The notes under the pieces were generated by a model that made no database searches, had not been told where the DNA came from, and was given only the letters and a program-made list of their open reading frames with translations. From Permianibacter fluminis (lineage in GTDB: Bacteria > Pseudomonadota > Gammaproteobacteria > Enterobacterales > Permianibacteraceae), in the NCBI RefSeq assembly GCF_013179735.1, contig NZ_JABMEG010000002.1, positions 186,001 through 250,000 on the forward strand: a DNA stretch of 64,000 nt, read 5' to 3'. Each line of letters starts with the position of its first letter. The first letter of the stretch is position 1. The translations under genes and the position numbers were made by a program. Below, piece by piece: positions 34,399 through 41,510 of this stretch.

Positions 34399-34505
34399 AT
34401 ATCCAAGCTACGCGTAGAAAGCTTCACGATTTCATTGGATTGCTTTGGCGCTGGTGGGCCTGGTTCGTACCGCAGTGGCGCTCTTGGGCTCATCGTCGCA
34501 ATGGG
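34399..34505 (+). pseudogene. Remnant of a dihydrofolate-reductase-family (RibD C-terminal-like) gene
   Basis: The frame from 34405 reads KLRVESFTISLDCFGAG, which closely matches the conserved N-terminus of the 'dihydrofolate reductase family protein' group (KLRVESFTISLDGFGAG-type). After about 17 residues similarity stops and the frame runs into unrelated sequence and the attC at 34506. Only the start of the gene is left; it is probably a cassette gene cut down by an internal deletion. Confidence 0.55.
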
Positions 34506-34565
34506 CACTAACAATTCAATTAAGCCGAAGCAACTTCGTGGCTCGACTTAATACAGGTGTTGGGT
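34506..34565 (+). other. Canonical 60-bp attC ('59-base element' type)
   Basis: From CACTAAC (34506) to GTTGGGT (34565). The inner half ATTAAGCC GAAG CAA CTTC GT GGCTCGACTTAAT folds into the standard stem with ATTAAG/CTTAAT, GCC/GGC and GAAG/CTTC. It closely resembles attC sites of mobile-integron cassettes such as those of aadA. It shows that cassettes extended at least this far from intI. Confidence 0.8.
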
Positions 34566-34577
34566 ATCAGGGGAAAT

Positions 34578-35186
34578 ATGTCGACAGTTGAACTCTCTAA
34601 AACGCCGATTGGTCTCGGCCGGCAGTGGACGCTCTGTTCGATCATGGTGCTGGCCGCTTTTCTGATCTGCTTCGCTACCGGCAAGCCGTTTCCGTCCCTG
34701 TTCCTCTCGCGCCTTACCGTTATCCAACAGGTGCTGGTCGCACTTGGTCTTGGCGCGGCCGCCTGCCTCAATGCTTGGGTCGCGTACAAATTGGCTGCCG
34801 GTCGGCCCACCGCGCAGCACACCGTTGAGAGTTACAGCCGGCTGGATCTTCGCGGATGGAACCCGATTCTTTTGGCGTCGGCCGCTGGCATCGGCGAGGA
34901 GATTCTCTTCCGGGGCGCCTTGCAAAGCTGGCTCGGCGTATGGATTTCGTTGCTGCTCTTTGTCCTCGCTCACGCCAAGGCCTATCGTTTCAACACGCTC
35001 AACAAGCGCGTTTTGGTTCAGGCCGCTGGCTTGATTGTCGTTGGGCTCGCTTTGTCCGCCATTGCGCACTTCGCGGGACTTATCCCGGCGATCATCGAGC
35101 ACATCGTGATTGATATTGCCGGTCTCTACACGGTGCGCAGCGTGTCAGCGCGCAGCCTGACGCTTAACTCAGGTATAGATAGATAG
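34578..35186 (+). CDS. CPBP family intramembrane protease-like protein
   Basis: This is a 202-residue polytopic membrane protein of the CPBP (CAAX prenyl protease-like, Abi) family. The first motif GIGEEILFRGALQ carries the Glu-Glu and Arg; the later His-containing helix is represented by FVLAHAKAY and the end helix by IIEHIVIDIAGLY. Such proteins act as inner-membrane proteases in peptide maturation or immunity to bacteriocins. I chose ATG 34578 with AGGGGAAAT upstream. The 5' end follows a cassette core (GTTGGGT at 34559). The last 12 codons (ending SLTLNSGIDR) read through a sequence like the right half of an attC, so the original C-terminus may be lost. Confidence 0.8.
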   Translation: MSTVELSKTPIGLGRQWTLCSIMVLAAFLICFATGKPFPSLFLSRLTVIQQVLVALGLGAAACLNAWVAYKLAAGRPTAQHTVESYSRLDLRGWNPILLASAAGIGEEILFRGALQSWLGVWISLLLFVLAHAKAYRFNTLNKRVLVQAAGLIVVGLALSAIAHFAGLIPAIIEHIVIDIAGLYTVRSVSARSLTLNSGIDR

Positions 35187-35195
35187 CAGGCTCAC

Positions 35196-35699
35196 ATGAC
35201 CGCATACCGCCCATCAATTGGCGCCCAGGCAATGGCGCTCATCGTTGCCTTCGGTGTCACCTACGCCACTGCCGCTGTGGGCGCCTTGGCGTCGGTGCAA
35301 GCGCGCTCGTTTTACGCTGAACTTGTGCGGCCCGAGTGGGCTCCCCCTGGCTGGTTGTTTGGGCCAGTATGGTCGGTGCTTTACACCCTTATGGCCATTG
35401 CCGTCTGGCTCGTTTGGCGTTCTGAAAATTGGCAAGCTGTCAGGCTTGCAGTTGGTCTTTTTGCCGCGCAACTTTTGGCCAATGCACTGTGGAGTTGGCT
35501 GTTTTTTGCGTGGCGACTTGGCTCAGCAGCATTCGTGGAAGTCCTGCTGCTTTGGTCGCTCATCCTTGCTACGATGGTGGTGTTCTGGCGGGTCAGTCGC
35601 CTTGCCGCTGCTCTTCTGGCACCGTACCTGGCGTGGGTCACATTTGCTGCTGCGCTGACATTGTCCCTGTGGCAATCAAATCCACAGCTGCTCGGGTAG
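35196..35699 (+). CDS. TspO/MBR family protein
   Basis: This is a 167-residue membrane protein of the TspO/peripheral benzodiazepine receptor family, which binds tetrapyrroles and takes part in stress and porphyrin control. Five helices are seen. The diagnostic stretch RPEWAPPGWLFGPVWSVLYTLMAIAVWLVW is at about 45-74, then ANALWSWLFF and APYLAWVTFAAALTLSLWQSNP at the C-terminus. The length is typical. It begins 9 bp after the CPBP stop. An imperfect attC-like segment (35704-35836) follows, so it may have entered the chromosome as a cassette. Confidence 0.92.
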   Translation: MTAYRPSIGAQAMALIVAFGVTYATAAVGALASVQARSFYAELVRPEWAPPGWLFGPVWSVLYTLMAIAVWLVWRSENWQAVRLAVGLFAAQLLANALWSWLFFAWRLGSAAFVEVLLLWSLILATMVVFWRVSRLAAALLAPYLAWVTFAAALTLSLWQSNPQLLG

Positions 35700-35703
35700 T
35701 CAC

Positions 35704-35836
35704 AGCGCAACGTGCGGCCTGTACCTCGCTGAAACGCGTTGGCATGGTTCGTCGCTCACGACGCGCACAAGATGTATCTGGCGCATCGCGAGCGCGGCGC
35801 TATGCCGCCACAGTCCGCATCGCTCGAATGTTAGGC
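35704..35836 (+). other. Decayed attC-like segment ending in GTTAGGC
   Basis: The right end is a perfect core, GTTAGGC (35830-35836). GTGCGGCCTG near the left end pairs imperfectly with CAGTCCGCAT near the right. The left core (GCGCAAC) is degenerate. At 133 bp it is near the upper attC size limit. I treat it as a relic. Confidence 0.4.
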
Positions 35837-35846
35837 CGCAGAACCC

Positions 35847-36425
35847 ATGCCAAATCCTCTCACGTTTTCAGTCCCCCACAGCGTCGAAACGCCGAGGCTG
35901 CTGCTCCGCTCGTTCCGGGAGGACGATGCGCCGGCTCTGCACGATGCCATCGTCGAATCAATTGCTGAACTTCGGTCGACTCTGTGGGCGTTGCCTTGGG
36001 TTGATTGCGAGCAGACTCTAGAGAATGCGCTGGTTCGCTGCCGTCAGGCCCAAGCCAATTTCCTGAACCGCGCGGATCTTGCCTATCTGGCGTTCGAAAA
36101 GAGTAGCGGCCGCCTCGTGGGTTCGATTGGTCTGCATCGGACCGATTGGGAACTGCCAAGGACGGAAGTCGGTTACTGGCTCAGAACAAGCGCGACGGGC
36201 AAGGGCTACGCAGCAGAGGGCGTGAATGCGCTGACGAGCTGGGCATTCGAAAGACTGGGTGCCGTGCGCGTGGAGTTGGTCACCGATGAGGCCAACATGG
36301 CGTCACGAGCGGTAGCCGAGCGCTGTGGCTTTATTCTTGAAGGTGTGCACCGCAGTGTCAGACGTGGCCCCGACGGTAGTCTGCGCAATCGCTGCATCTA
36401 TGCACGTTTCCCTGCTGTAGCCTAA
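35847..36425 (+). CDS. GNAT acetyltransferase (RimJ/RimL type)
   Basis: This is a 192-residue N-acetyltransferase. ETPRLLLRSFREDDAPALHDAI at about 13-34 is the RimJ/RimL start. The acetyl-CoA loop is GYWLRTSATGKGYAAEGVNALTSWAFERLG at about 111-141, followed by the VELVTDEANMASRAVAERCGFILEGVHR segment common to ribosomal-protein or antibiotic N-acetyltransferases. It begins 10 bp after a GTTAGGC core, and its stop codon TAA lies inside a GCCTAAC (36420-36426), exactly the layout of a cassette gene; the rest of the attC is missing. Confidence 0.9.
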   Translation: MPNPLTFSVPHSVETPRLLLRSFREDDAPALHDAIVESIAELRSTLWALPWVDCEQTLENALVRCRQAQANFLNRADLAYLAFEKSSGRLVGSIGLHRTDWELPRTEVGYWLRTSATGKGYAAEGVNALTSWAFERLGAVRVELVTDEANMASRAVAERCGFILEGVHRSVRRGPDGSLRNRCIYARFPAVA

Positions 36426-36487
36426 CGTGCTGGGCAACCGGCCTCCGTCGCGGGGCCATCCGCCCATCCCAACAACAGGAGTTCGCC

Positions 36488-36895
36488 ATGGCCCGGTCGA
36501 TTATTGTCAGCTTGCCGGTCGCTGATCTCAGCACCGCACAGACGTTTTATACCGCGCTGGGTTTTGTCAAAAGCCCGCAATGCTCGGACGAGAGCGGCGT
36601 ATTGATGGTGTGGAGCGAGACGATCAGCGTCATGCTGCTGACTCACGAAAAGTGGCGCAGCTTTACCACACGGCCGATTCCGCCGAAAACCTCGAGTGAG
36701 GTGGCGCTCAATATTTCCTGCGAGTCACGCGAGGAGGTCGATGCGATGAACCAGGCGGCTTTTGACAATGGCGGAATCGCCGACATCAATCCGGTGCAGG
36801 ATCATGGCTTCATGTACGGCCGCGACTTTGCCGACCCCGACGGTCATGTCTGGGGTGCAATGTGGATGGATATGTCGGCGATGCCGGCCAGTTGA
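36488..36895 (+). CDS. VOC (glyoxalase/bleomycin-resistance type) protein
   Basis: This is a 135-residue VOC-superfamily protein. It starts RSIIVSLPVADLSTAQTFYTALGFVKS, which replaces the usual first His ligand with Ser/Val, then ALNISCESREEVDAMNQAA and ends GRDFADPDGHVWGAMWMDM with the typical FxDPDGHxWE-like motif, here with Gly in place of the last Glu. Two ligand positions therefore look altered, and metal-dependent activity is doubtful. ACAGGAG precedes the ATG. It stands alone on the + strand next to the GNAT gene. Confidence 0.85.
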   Translation: MARSIIVSLPVADLSTAQTFYTALGFVKSPQCSDESGVLMVWSETISVMLLTHEKWRSFTTRPIPPKTSSEVALNISCESREEVDAMNQAAFDNGGIADINPVQDHGFMYGRDFADPDGHVWGAMWMDMSAMPAS

Positions 36896-37063
36896 TACGG
36901 TGTTGGTCGGGGCATTCCTCGCCGAATCGGTAGGCTGTTTGTGCTGGGCTTGTCGAGATTTGATACAAATTGCCGGTGGTGGAAGCTTTTCGACGCGCTG
37001 CGCAAGATGCTATTGCTAGTGCCTGCACCAGCCGGTAAAACGACGCGCCGGATGGCTTTTCTC

Positions 37064-37110
37064 ATGCGTGATGCGTGATGCGTGATGCGTGATGCGTGAT
37101 GCGTGATGCG
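37064..37110. repeat. Perfect heptamer tandem repeat, about 6.7 copies
   Basis: ATGCGTG is repeated head to tail from 37064 to 37110 without a mismatch. It ends 17 bp before the SD of the next gene, so copy number could change promoter spacing or leader length. Confidence 0.9.
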
Positions 37111-37139
37111 CAAATGCCAGTCAATCAAAGGAGGCCGTC

Positions 37140-37556
37140 GTGCTTGCAGCCATTATCGGCGTTGCCGTAGGGGTTCTCACCATCGTGTTCGCCCGGGTCA
37201 TTCGTGGCCAGCATTGGGTGTATGCCATCGGACTGCTGACGCTTCCCAGTTTGTATGCAAGCTTTGCCCTGTATGCCGGAGCGCCGGCTATCGGCGTCAC
37301 CGAGATGCTTTACGGTATTCCGTATGTCGTTGCCGGATTGGTCTTTGCGACCGTGAGCATCCGTCATTCCGCGGTGGTGGTCGGCGCGTTGTGGATCGCT
37401 CACGGATTGTATGATCTGGTGCACGACCGACTCATCACCAATGCCGGCGTCCCTGACGGTTATCCGGTCTTTTGCTTCACCGTGGATGTGATTGTCGGAG
37501 CTTATTTGCTGTGGCTGTCACGTCGTATCACGGACGCCAATCTGCGCTTGGCGTGA
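37140..37556 (+). CDS. Four-helix membrane protein, possibly DUF6010 type
   Basis: This is a 138-residue membrane protein that starts at GTG 37140 with AAAGGAGG 6 bp upstream. Four hydrophobic segments can be drawn: 2-18, 26-46, 57-75 and 118-130. The WIAHGLYDLVHDRL stretch at about 88-101 resembles the HGxWDxxHH-like motif of DUF6010 proteins, which is why I suggest that family; confidence is modest. No neighbour indicates a role. A perfect 7-bp tandem repeat lies directly upstream. Confidence 0.65.
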   Translation: MLAAIIGVAVGVLTIVFARVIRGQHWVYAIGLLTLPSLYASFALYAGAPAIGVTEMLYGIPYVVAGLVFATVSIRHSAVVVGALWIAHGLYDLVHDRLITNAGVPDGYPVFCFTVDVIVGAYLLWLSRRITDANLRLA

Positions 37557-37755
37557 ATGTGATGACGGAATTGTGTGAAGCGATACGGTAATCGGTTTTG
37601 CCGCGGGTGATGCAAGCCGTGCGCTGGCGGGTGCACTCAGTCATCATCTTTGATCACATTTCCTGATTCTCTTCATGATTTGCGCAACGGGTCGCCCTTC
37701 GCAGTGATCGCTGTTGTGCGCCAGTCATGTCAAACCCCATCTTCGGAGACAAGGC

Positions 37756-38310
37756 ATGTTCGCCATTGCCGTAACGATGCTTGCTGCCTGCTACCTTTTT
37801 GCCAGCCTGCTGGTCTTGGCGCCACGCAAGGCGGGATACAGCCACATCAAGCACTCGATTAGCGAGATTGGCGAGATGGGTGCGCCCAGTCAGCGGTTTG
37901 TTGCGTTTGGCCTTTTTCTGCCGATTGGACTGGCCCTGTTGCCGGTTGCCTATCTGGTTCAGCCGGCCGCAGCAGCAGTTGCGATGCTCGCGCTGTGCAT
38001 CGCCGTTGGCTACATCGGTGCGGCGGCGTTTCCCTGTGATCCGGGTTCGCCGATGTCGGGCACGACGCGGCAGGCGCTGCACAATCTTGCCGGCGCGGTG
38101 GAGTATGCCGGAGGCGGATTCGCTTTGATGCGGATCGCCGAGCAACTTGGTCAGCCGTTCAAGAGCGCCGGCTTTGTCGTGCTCGGCACGGCCGTGGCGC
38201 TGGCGGTCATCCCGACCGATTCGTTCCGCGGATTGATTCAGCGCGTGGCCGAGTGTTGTCTGTTCGGCGGGCTTGCCTTGGCGATTTGGCAACTGCAGGC
38301 TACGGTGTAA
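37756..38310 (+). CDS. DUF998 family membrane protein
   Basis: This is a 184-residue polytopic membrane protein. DUF998 landmarks are clear: YSHIKHSISEIGEMGAPSQ after the first helix, AAFPCDPGSP after the fourth, and TTRQALHNLAGAVEY. About six helices are seen. I chose ATG 37756, preceded by GAGACAAGG; the upstream in-frame ATG at 37714 adds 14 polar residues without an SD. The biochemical role of DUF998 proteins is unknown. Confidence 0.85.
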   Translation: MFAIAVTMLAACYLFASLLVLAPRKAGYSHIKHSISEIGEMGAPSQRFVAFGLFLPIGLALLPVAYLVQPAAAAVAMLALCIAVGYIGAAAFPCDPGSPMSGTTRQALHNLAGAVEYAGGGFALMRIAEQLGQPFKSAGFVVLGTAVALAVIPTDSFRGLIQRVAECCLFGGLALAIWQLQATV

Positions 38311-38441
38311 GCGAGCGGCGTTGTCGGTTGCCGGAACATAAACCCGGTGGTCAGTAAGCGAGAGTCGGATACGCCCGGGATCTGCTGTGCGGGCCCTGAA
38401 TAACGCAGCGCCGGTCGACTTTTTTTTGAGACAAGATCCCG

Positions 38442-38786
38442 ATGGATGCGGCTTCGACCCTACGTGCCATCAAAGTGATCCATACCCTGGTATGGGCGGT
38501 CTTTGCTGGCTCGATTTTGGCGATTCCCGTTTTTACCGTGCGCGGTGATCTCGGGCTGGCCTGGGGTTTGATCGGATTGGTTTTTCTGGAAGTGATCGTG
38601 CTGCTCGTCAACCGGATGCGCTGCCCGCTGACCGACGTGGCCGCCCGCTATACTCCGCAGCGACAGGACAACTTTGATATTTATTTGCCGCTCTGGCTTG
38701 CTCGGCACAACAAGACGGTGTTTGGTGGGCTATACCTCGCTGGCGTTGTCTTCACCGTTTGGGCATCCGCCTTTGGTGCCGGCTGA
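38442..38786 (+). CDS. Small membrane protein, unknown function
   Basis: This is a 114-residue protein with three hydrophobic helices: about 11-30 (IHTLVWAVFAGSILAIPVF), 35-56 and 93-110. A conserved-looking segment NRMRCPLTDVAARYTPQRQDNFDIYLPLWLARHN follows the second helix and resembles the CPLT-containing segment of DUF2784-like proteins, though I cannot confirm the family. There is no clear SD. It belongs to the row of solitary + strand genes between the integron and the racemase gene. Confidence 0.6.
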   Translation: MDAASTLRAIKVIHTLVWAVFAGSILAIPVFTVRGDLGLAWGLIGLVFLEVIVLLVNRMRCPLTDVAARYTPQRQDNFDIYLPLWLARHNKTVFGGLYLAGVVFTVWASAFGAG

Positions 38787-38818
38787 TGCATGATCACCGC
38801 CAGTGCCAGTGCGATGTC

Positions 38819-38858
38819 ATGGTGACAAGGTGAGACAGTGAGACGGTAAGAGAGCAGC
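38819..38858. repeat. Degenerate 8-bp tandem repeat, about 5 copies
   Basis: The units ATGGTGAC, AAGGTGAG, ACAGTGAG, ACGGTAAG and AGAGCAGC run head to tail about 90 bp upstream of the racemase-family gene. Confidence 0.5.
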
Positions 38859-38946
38859 GTGCTGACGTCATCACTGGCGTGACATTGCCGTTGCTTGTAA
38901 TCAGTGAAGGCACAAGACAAGCCCGCAATACGCAGCGGAGACAATC

Positions 38947-39651
38947 ATGAAACCCTTGAAATCGGTTGGTATTGTCGCGGTCAGTGCCGAAGGCGCTGCG
39001 CTGTGTTACCGTACGATCTGCAATGAGGCGGCGAGTCTGCTTGGCGAGCATCGCCATCCCGAAATTTGTCTGCACAGCTTTTCGCTGGCCGACTATATGC
39101 GGCCCATCGATGCCGACCGCTGGGATCAGGTCGGTGAATTGATGTTGCAATCGGCCGACAAGCTGGTTGCCATCGGTGCGGAGCTGCTGGTGTGTCCGGA
39201 CAACACCGTACATCAGGGGCTGGATCTGGTGCGTAAACGGGCGCCGGCACCGTGGCTGCACATTGCCGAGCAGGTGGCTCTGGTAGCGTCCGCTTGTGGT
39301 TATCAACGGCTCGGCATACTGGGCACGCGCTATCTGATGGAGGGCCCGGTCTATCCGGCGGCGCTGGCCAAACACGGCATCGCTTACGAAATTCCCGAAC
39401 CGGCCGAACGCAAGCGTATCAACGAGATCATCTTTTCCGAACTGATTAGCGGCGTGCTCAATGGCAGTTCGCGGCAATACTTTCAGTCGGTGATCAACCA
39501 GTTGGCGAGCCGGCATTGTGATGCCGTCGTGCTTGGCTGCACGGAAATTCCCTTGCTCATCACCGGCACCGATTCCGTACTGCCGATCATCGATTCCACC
39601 CGAACGCTGGCGCGGGCAGCCTTGCGGGCAGCGATGGATCTTGACGACTGA
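38947..39651 (+). CDS. Aspartate/glutamate racemase family protein
   Basis: This is a 234-residue amino-acid racemase-type enzyme, PLP-independent, acting through two cysteines. One Cys is in LLVCPDNTVH at about residue 81-90, the other in VVLGCTEIPLLI at about 195-206; both motifs (CPxNT and GCTE) are diagnostic. The first strand KSVGIVAVSAEGAALCYRTI replaces the usual GGM motif, suggesting a subgroup with another substrate than Asp or Glu. The ATG has GCGGAGAC upstream. A bidirectional terminator follows. Confidence 0.9.
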   Translation: MKPLKSVGIVAVSAEGAALCYRTICNEAASLLGEHRHPEICLHSFSLADYMRPIDADRWDQVGELMLQSADKLVAIGAELLVCPDNTVHQGLDLVRKRAPAPWLHIAEQVALVASACGYQRLGILGTRYLMEGPVYPAALAKHGIAYEIPEPAERKRINEIIFSELISGVLNGSSRQYFQSVINQLASRHCDAVVLGCTEIPLLITGTDSVLPIIDSTRTLARAALRAAMDLDD

Positions 39652-39681
39652 AGCTGGGCATTTCACCGGCAATCTGTGAAT

Positions 39682-39723
39682 AAAAAAGCCGGCCACACCG
39701 CTTGCGGTGGGCCGGCTTTTTTG
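39682..39723. terminator. Bidirectional terminator
   Basis: AAAAAAGCCGGCC pairs with GGCCGGCTTTTTT around an ACACCGCTTGCGGTG-type inner hairpin. It separates the convergent racemase (+) and VWA lipoprotein (-) genes and has T-runs on both strands. Confidence 0.92.
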
Positions 39724-39743
39724 CTGGCGCGGTCGGTGCTGTG

Positions 39744-41447
39744 CTATTGCCCGGCCGGTGCTTGCGGGCTCAGCTCGCGAGCGATTTGCACCAACCGGAC
39801 AAATTCGCGCCGGTAGCCGCCTTCATCATTGTCGAGCCCGGATTGGGCCAGTGCCAGCACGTCGTCGTAGCCGAATTTGGCCAAGTATTTGCCACCACGC
39901 AGCAATTGGCCGAAGGCTGCAACCGAGGCCGCGAAACGAAAATCGGCGGAGGCGGAAGTCAGCGCTGGTTTGAGCTGGTTCGCGGTGATGGGTTGGGTCA
40001 GCAGCTGGCTGTCGCTGGCGCCCGGTGGTTTGTAGCGGATGCGCAGGAATGCCAGCTCATTGCTGAACGTCGTTTCGTTGCTGGTTCTAGTCTCAGTCGC
40101 GTTGCCATAGCGGCGAGGTTCGGTCAGGGTCTTGCCGCCTACCGGCGTCAGCTCGTACAACGCCGTCACGGTTTTGCCGGCACCGATTTCGCCGGCATCG
40201 ATTTTATCGTTATTGAAGTCCTCTTCATTCAGCATGCGGTTTTCATAGCCGATCAAGCGGTACTCGGCGATCTGGGCCGGATTGAATTCAATTTGCAGCT
40301 TTACATCGGCGGCGACGGTATTCAGCGTCGAACGCATTTCGTCCACCAGCACTTTGCGACCTTCATCGACCGAATCGATATAGGCGAAATTGCCGTTGCC
40401 CACGTCGGCCAGCTGCTCCATCAGATAATCGTTGTAATTGCCGGTGCCAAAGCCAAGCATGGTCAGCGAAACGCCAGACTTGCGTTCACGTTCGATCATG
40501 TCTTTCAGCGTGTCGACATTGCTCAGCCCGACGTTGAAGTCACCATCGGTGGCCATCAGGATGCGGTTGATGCCGTCTTTGATAAAGCCGGCCCGGGCTT
40601 GCTGGTAGGCGAGCGTCATCGCCGCTTCGCCGGCGGTTGAACCGCCGGCCGTGAGCCGATCAATTGCCGCCAGAATTTTGTCCTGCTGGTTGCCGGGCGT
40701 CGATTCCAGCTCGACCTGGGTGCGGCCGGCGTAAACGACCAGTGCGATGCGGTCCTGCGGGCGCAGCTGCCGGGCCAGCATTTTCAGCGTCGCCTGCACC
40801 ATTGGTAACTTGTCAGGCGAATCCATGGAGCCGGAAACATCGACCAGAAACACCAGATTGCTCGCCGGCATGGTGCCGGTTTTGTCGTCGGTAGCCTTGA
40901 TGCGAACGCGCAGCAGCTGGTTGCCGGTTTGCCATGGCGACGGCGCCAGTTCGGTTTGCACGGTGAACGGGTGTGGGCTTTTTTGTACGCTGTCAGCATA
41001 GGGGAAATAATTGATGAGCTCTTCAACCCGGATGGCATCTTCCGGCGGCAACTGGCCCGCACGCAAGAAACGCCGCATATTGCTGTACGCGCCAGTATCG
41101 ACGTCGATGCTGAACGTGGAAACCGGTTCGCGGCTGGTTACCTTGACCGGATTGTCAGCCAGCTTCTGGTAATTCTCGCGGTTTTCCGGTTGCGCTGGCG
41201 GCGGTGCCAGCATCATGGCAACAGGCGATGCTTTGGCTGTCGCGCGCTGGCTGGTCGCGGCCATTTCGGCGGCTGCGATCCGGGAGCCGGTCACTTCGAT
41301 ACGTTGCTCTTCGTCTTGCTGTTGCTGCTGACGGCGTTGTTCTTGCGCCGCGCTTGGATCCTGTTTACCGGCGCAGGCGGCAAGTAGCACGGTAAAACAG
41401 GCTGAGGCCAGGCCGATTTTCAGCTGTGCAGACAATTTCCACTTCAT
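39744..41447 (-). CDS. VWA-domain lipoprotein (YfbK family)
   Basis: This is a 567-residue lipoprotein. The signal ends in LAAC with Cys25 when ATG 41447 is used (a TTG 6 bp upstream would abut the SD and is less likely). A Gln/Arg/Glu-rich linker follows, then PVSTFSIDVDTGAYSNMRRFL with the YfbK-type N-domain and the VWA domain with a complete MIDAS: DVSGSMDSP, then Thr in LTAGGSTAGE, then ATDGDFNVGL. The C-terminal DUF3520-like part includes FNPAQIAEYRLIGYENR. The function is unknown; the family is thought to act in cell-surface protein assembly or adhesion. SD AAGGTTG. Confidence 0.9.
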   Translation of the reverse strand: MKWKLSAQLKIGLASACFTVLLAACAGKQDPSAAQEQRRQQQQQDEEQRIEVTGSRIAAAEMAATSQRATAKASPVAMMLAPPPAQPENRENYQKLADNPVKVTSREPVSTFSIDVDTGAYSNMRRFLRAGQLPPEDAIRVEELINYFPYADSVQKSPHPFTVQTELAPSPWQTGNQLLRVRIKATDDKTGTMPASNLVFLVDVSGSMDSPDKLPMVQATLKMLARQLRPQDRIALVVYAGRTQVELESTPGNQQDKILAAIDRLTAGGSTAGEAAMTLAYQQARAGFIKDGINRILMATDGDFNVGLSNVDTLKDMIERERKSGVSLTMLGFGTGNYNDYLMEQLADVGNGNFAYIDSVDEGRKVLVDEMRSTLNTVAADVKLQIEFNPAQIAEYRLIGYENRMLNEEDFNNDKIDAGEIGAGKTVTALYELTPVGGKTLTEPRRYGNATETRTSNETTFSNELAFLRIRYKPPGASDSQLLTQPITANQLKPALTSASADFRFAASVAAFGQLLRGGKYLAKFGYDDVLALAQSGLDNDEGGYRREFVRLVQIARELSPQAPAGQ

Positions 41448-41510
41448 GGTCAACCTTCCTTGCTGAGCAATGAGACAACGGAAGCTTTGGTTCCTGTTGG
41501 CTGGCGGGGT

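Noticed and set aside
37064-37110. A CRISPR-like array
   Set aside because: Units are contiguous heptamers without spacers; no cas genes anywhere in the window.
36844-37128. A - strand frame with THHASRI repeats
   Set aside because: It is only the translation of the heptamer repeat and overlaps the end of the VOC gene.
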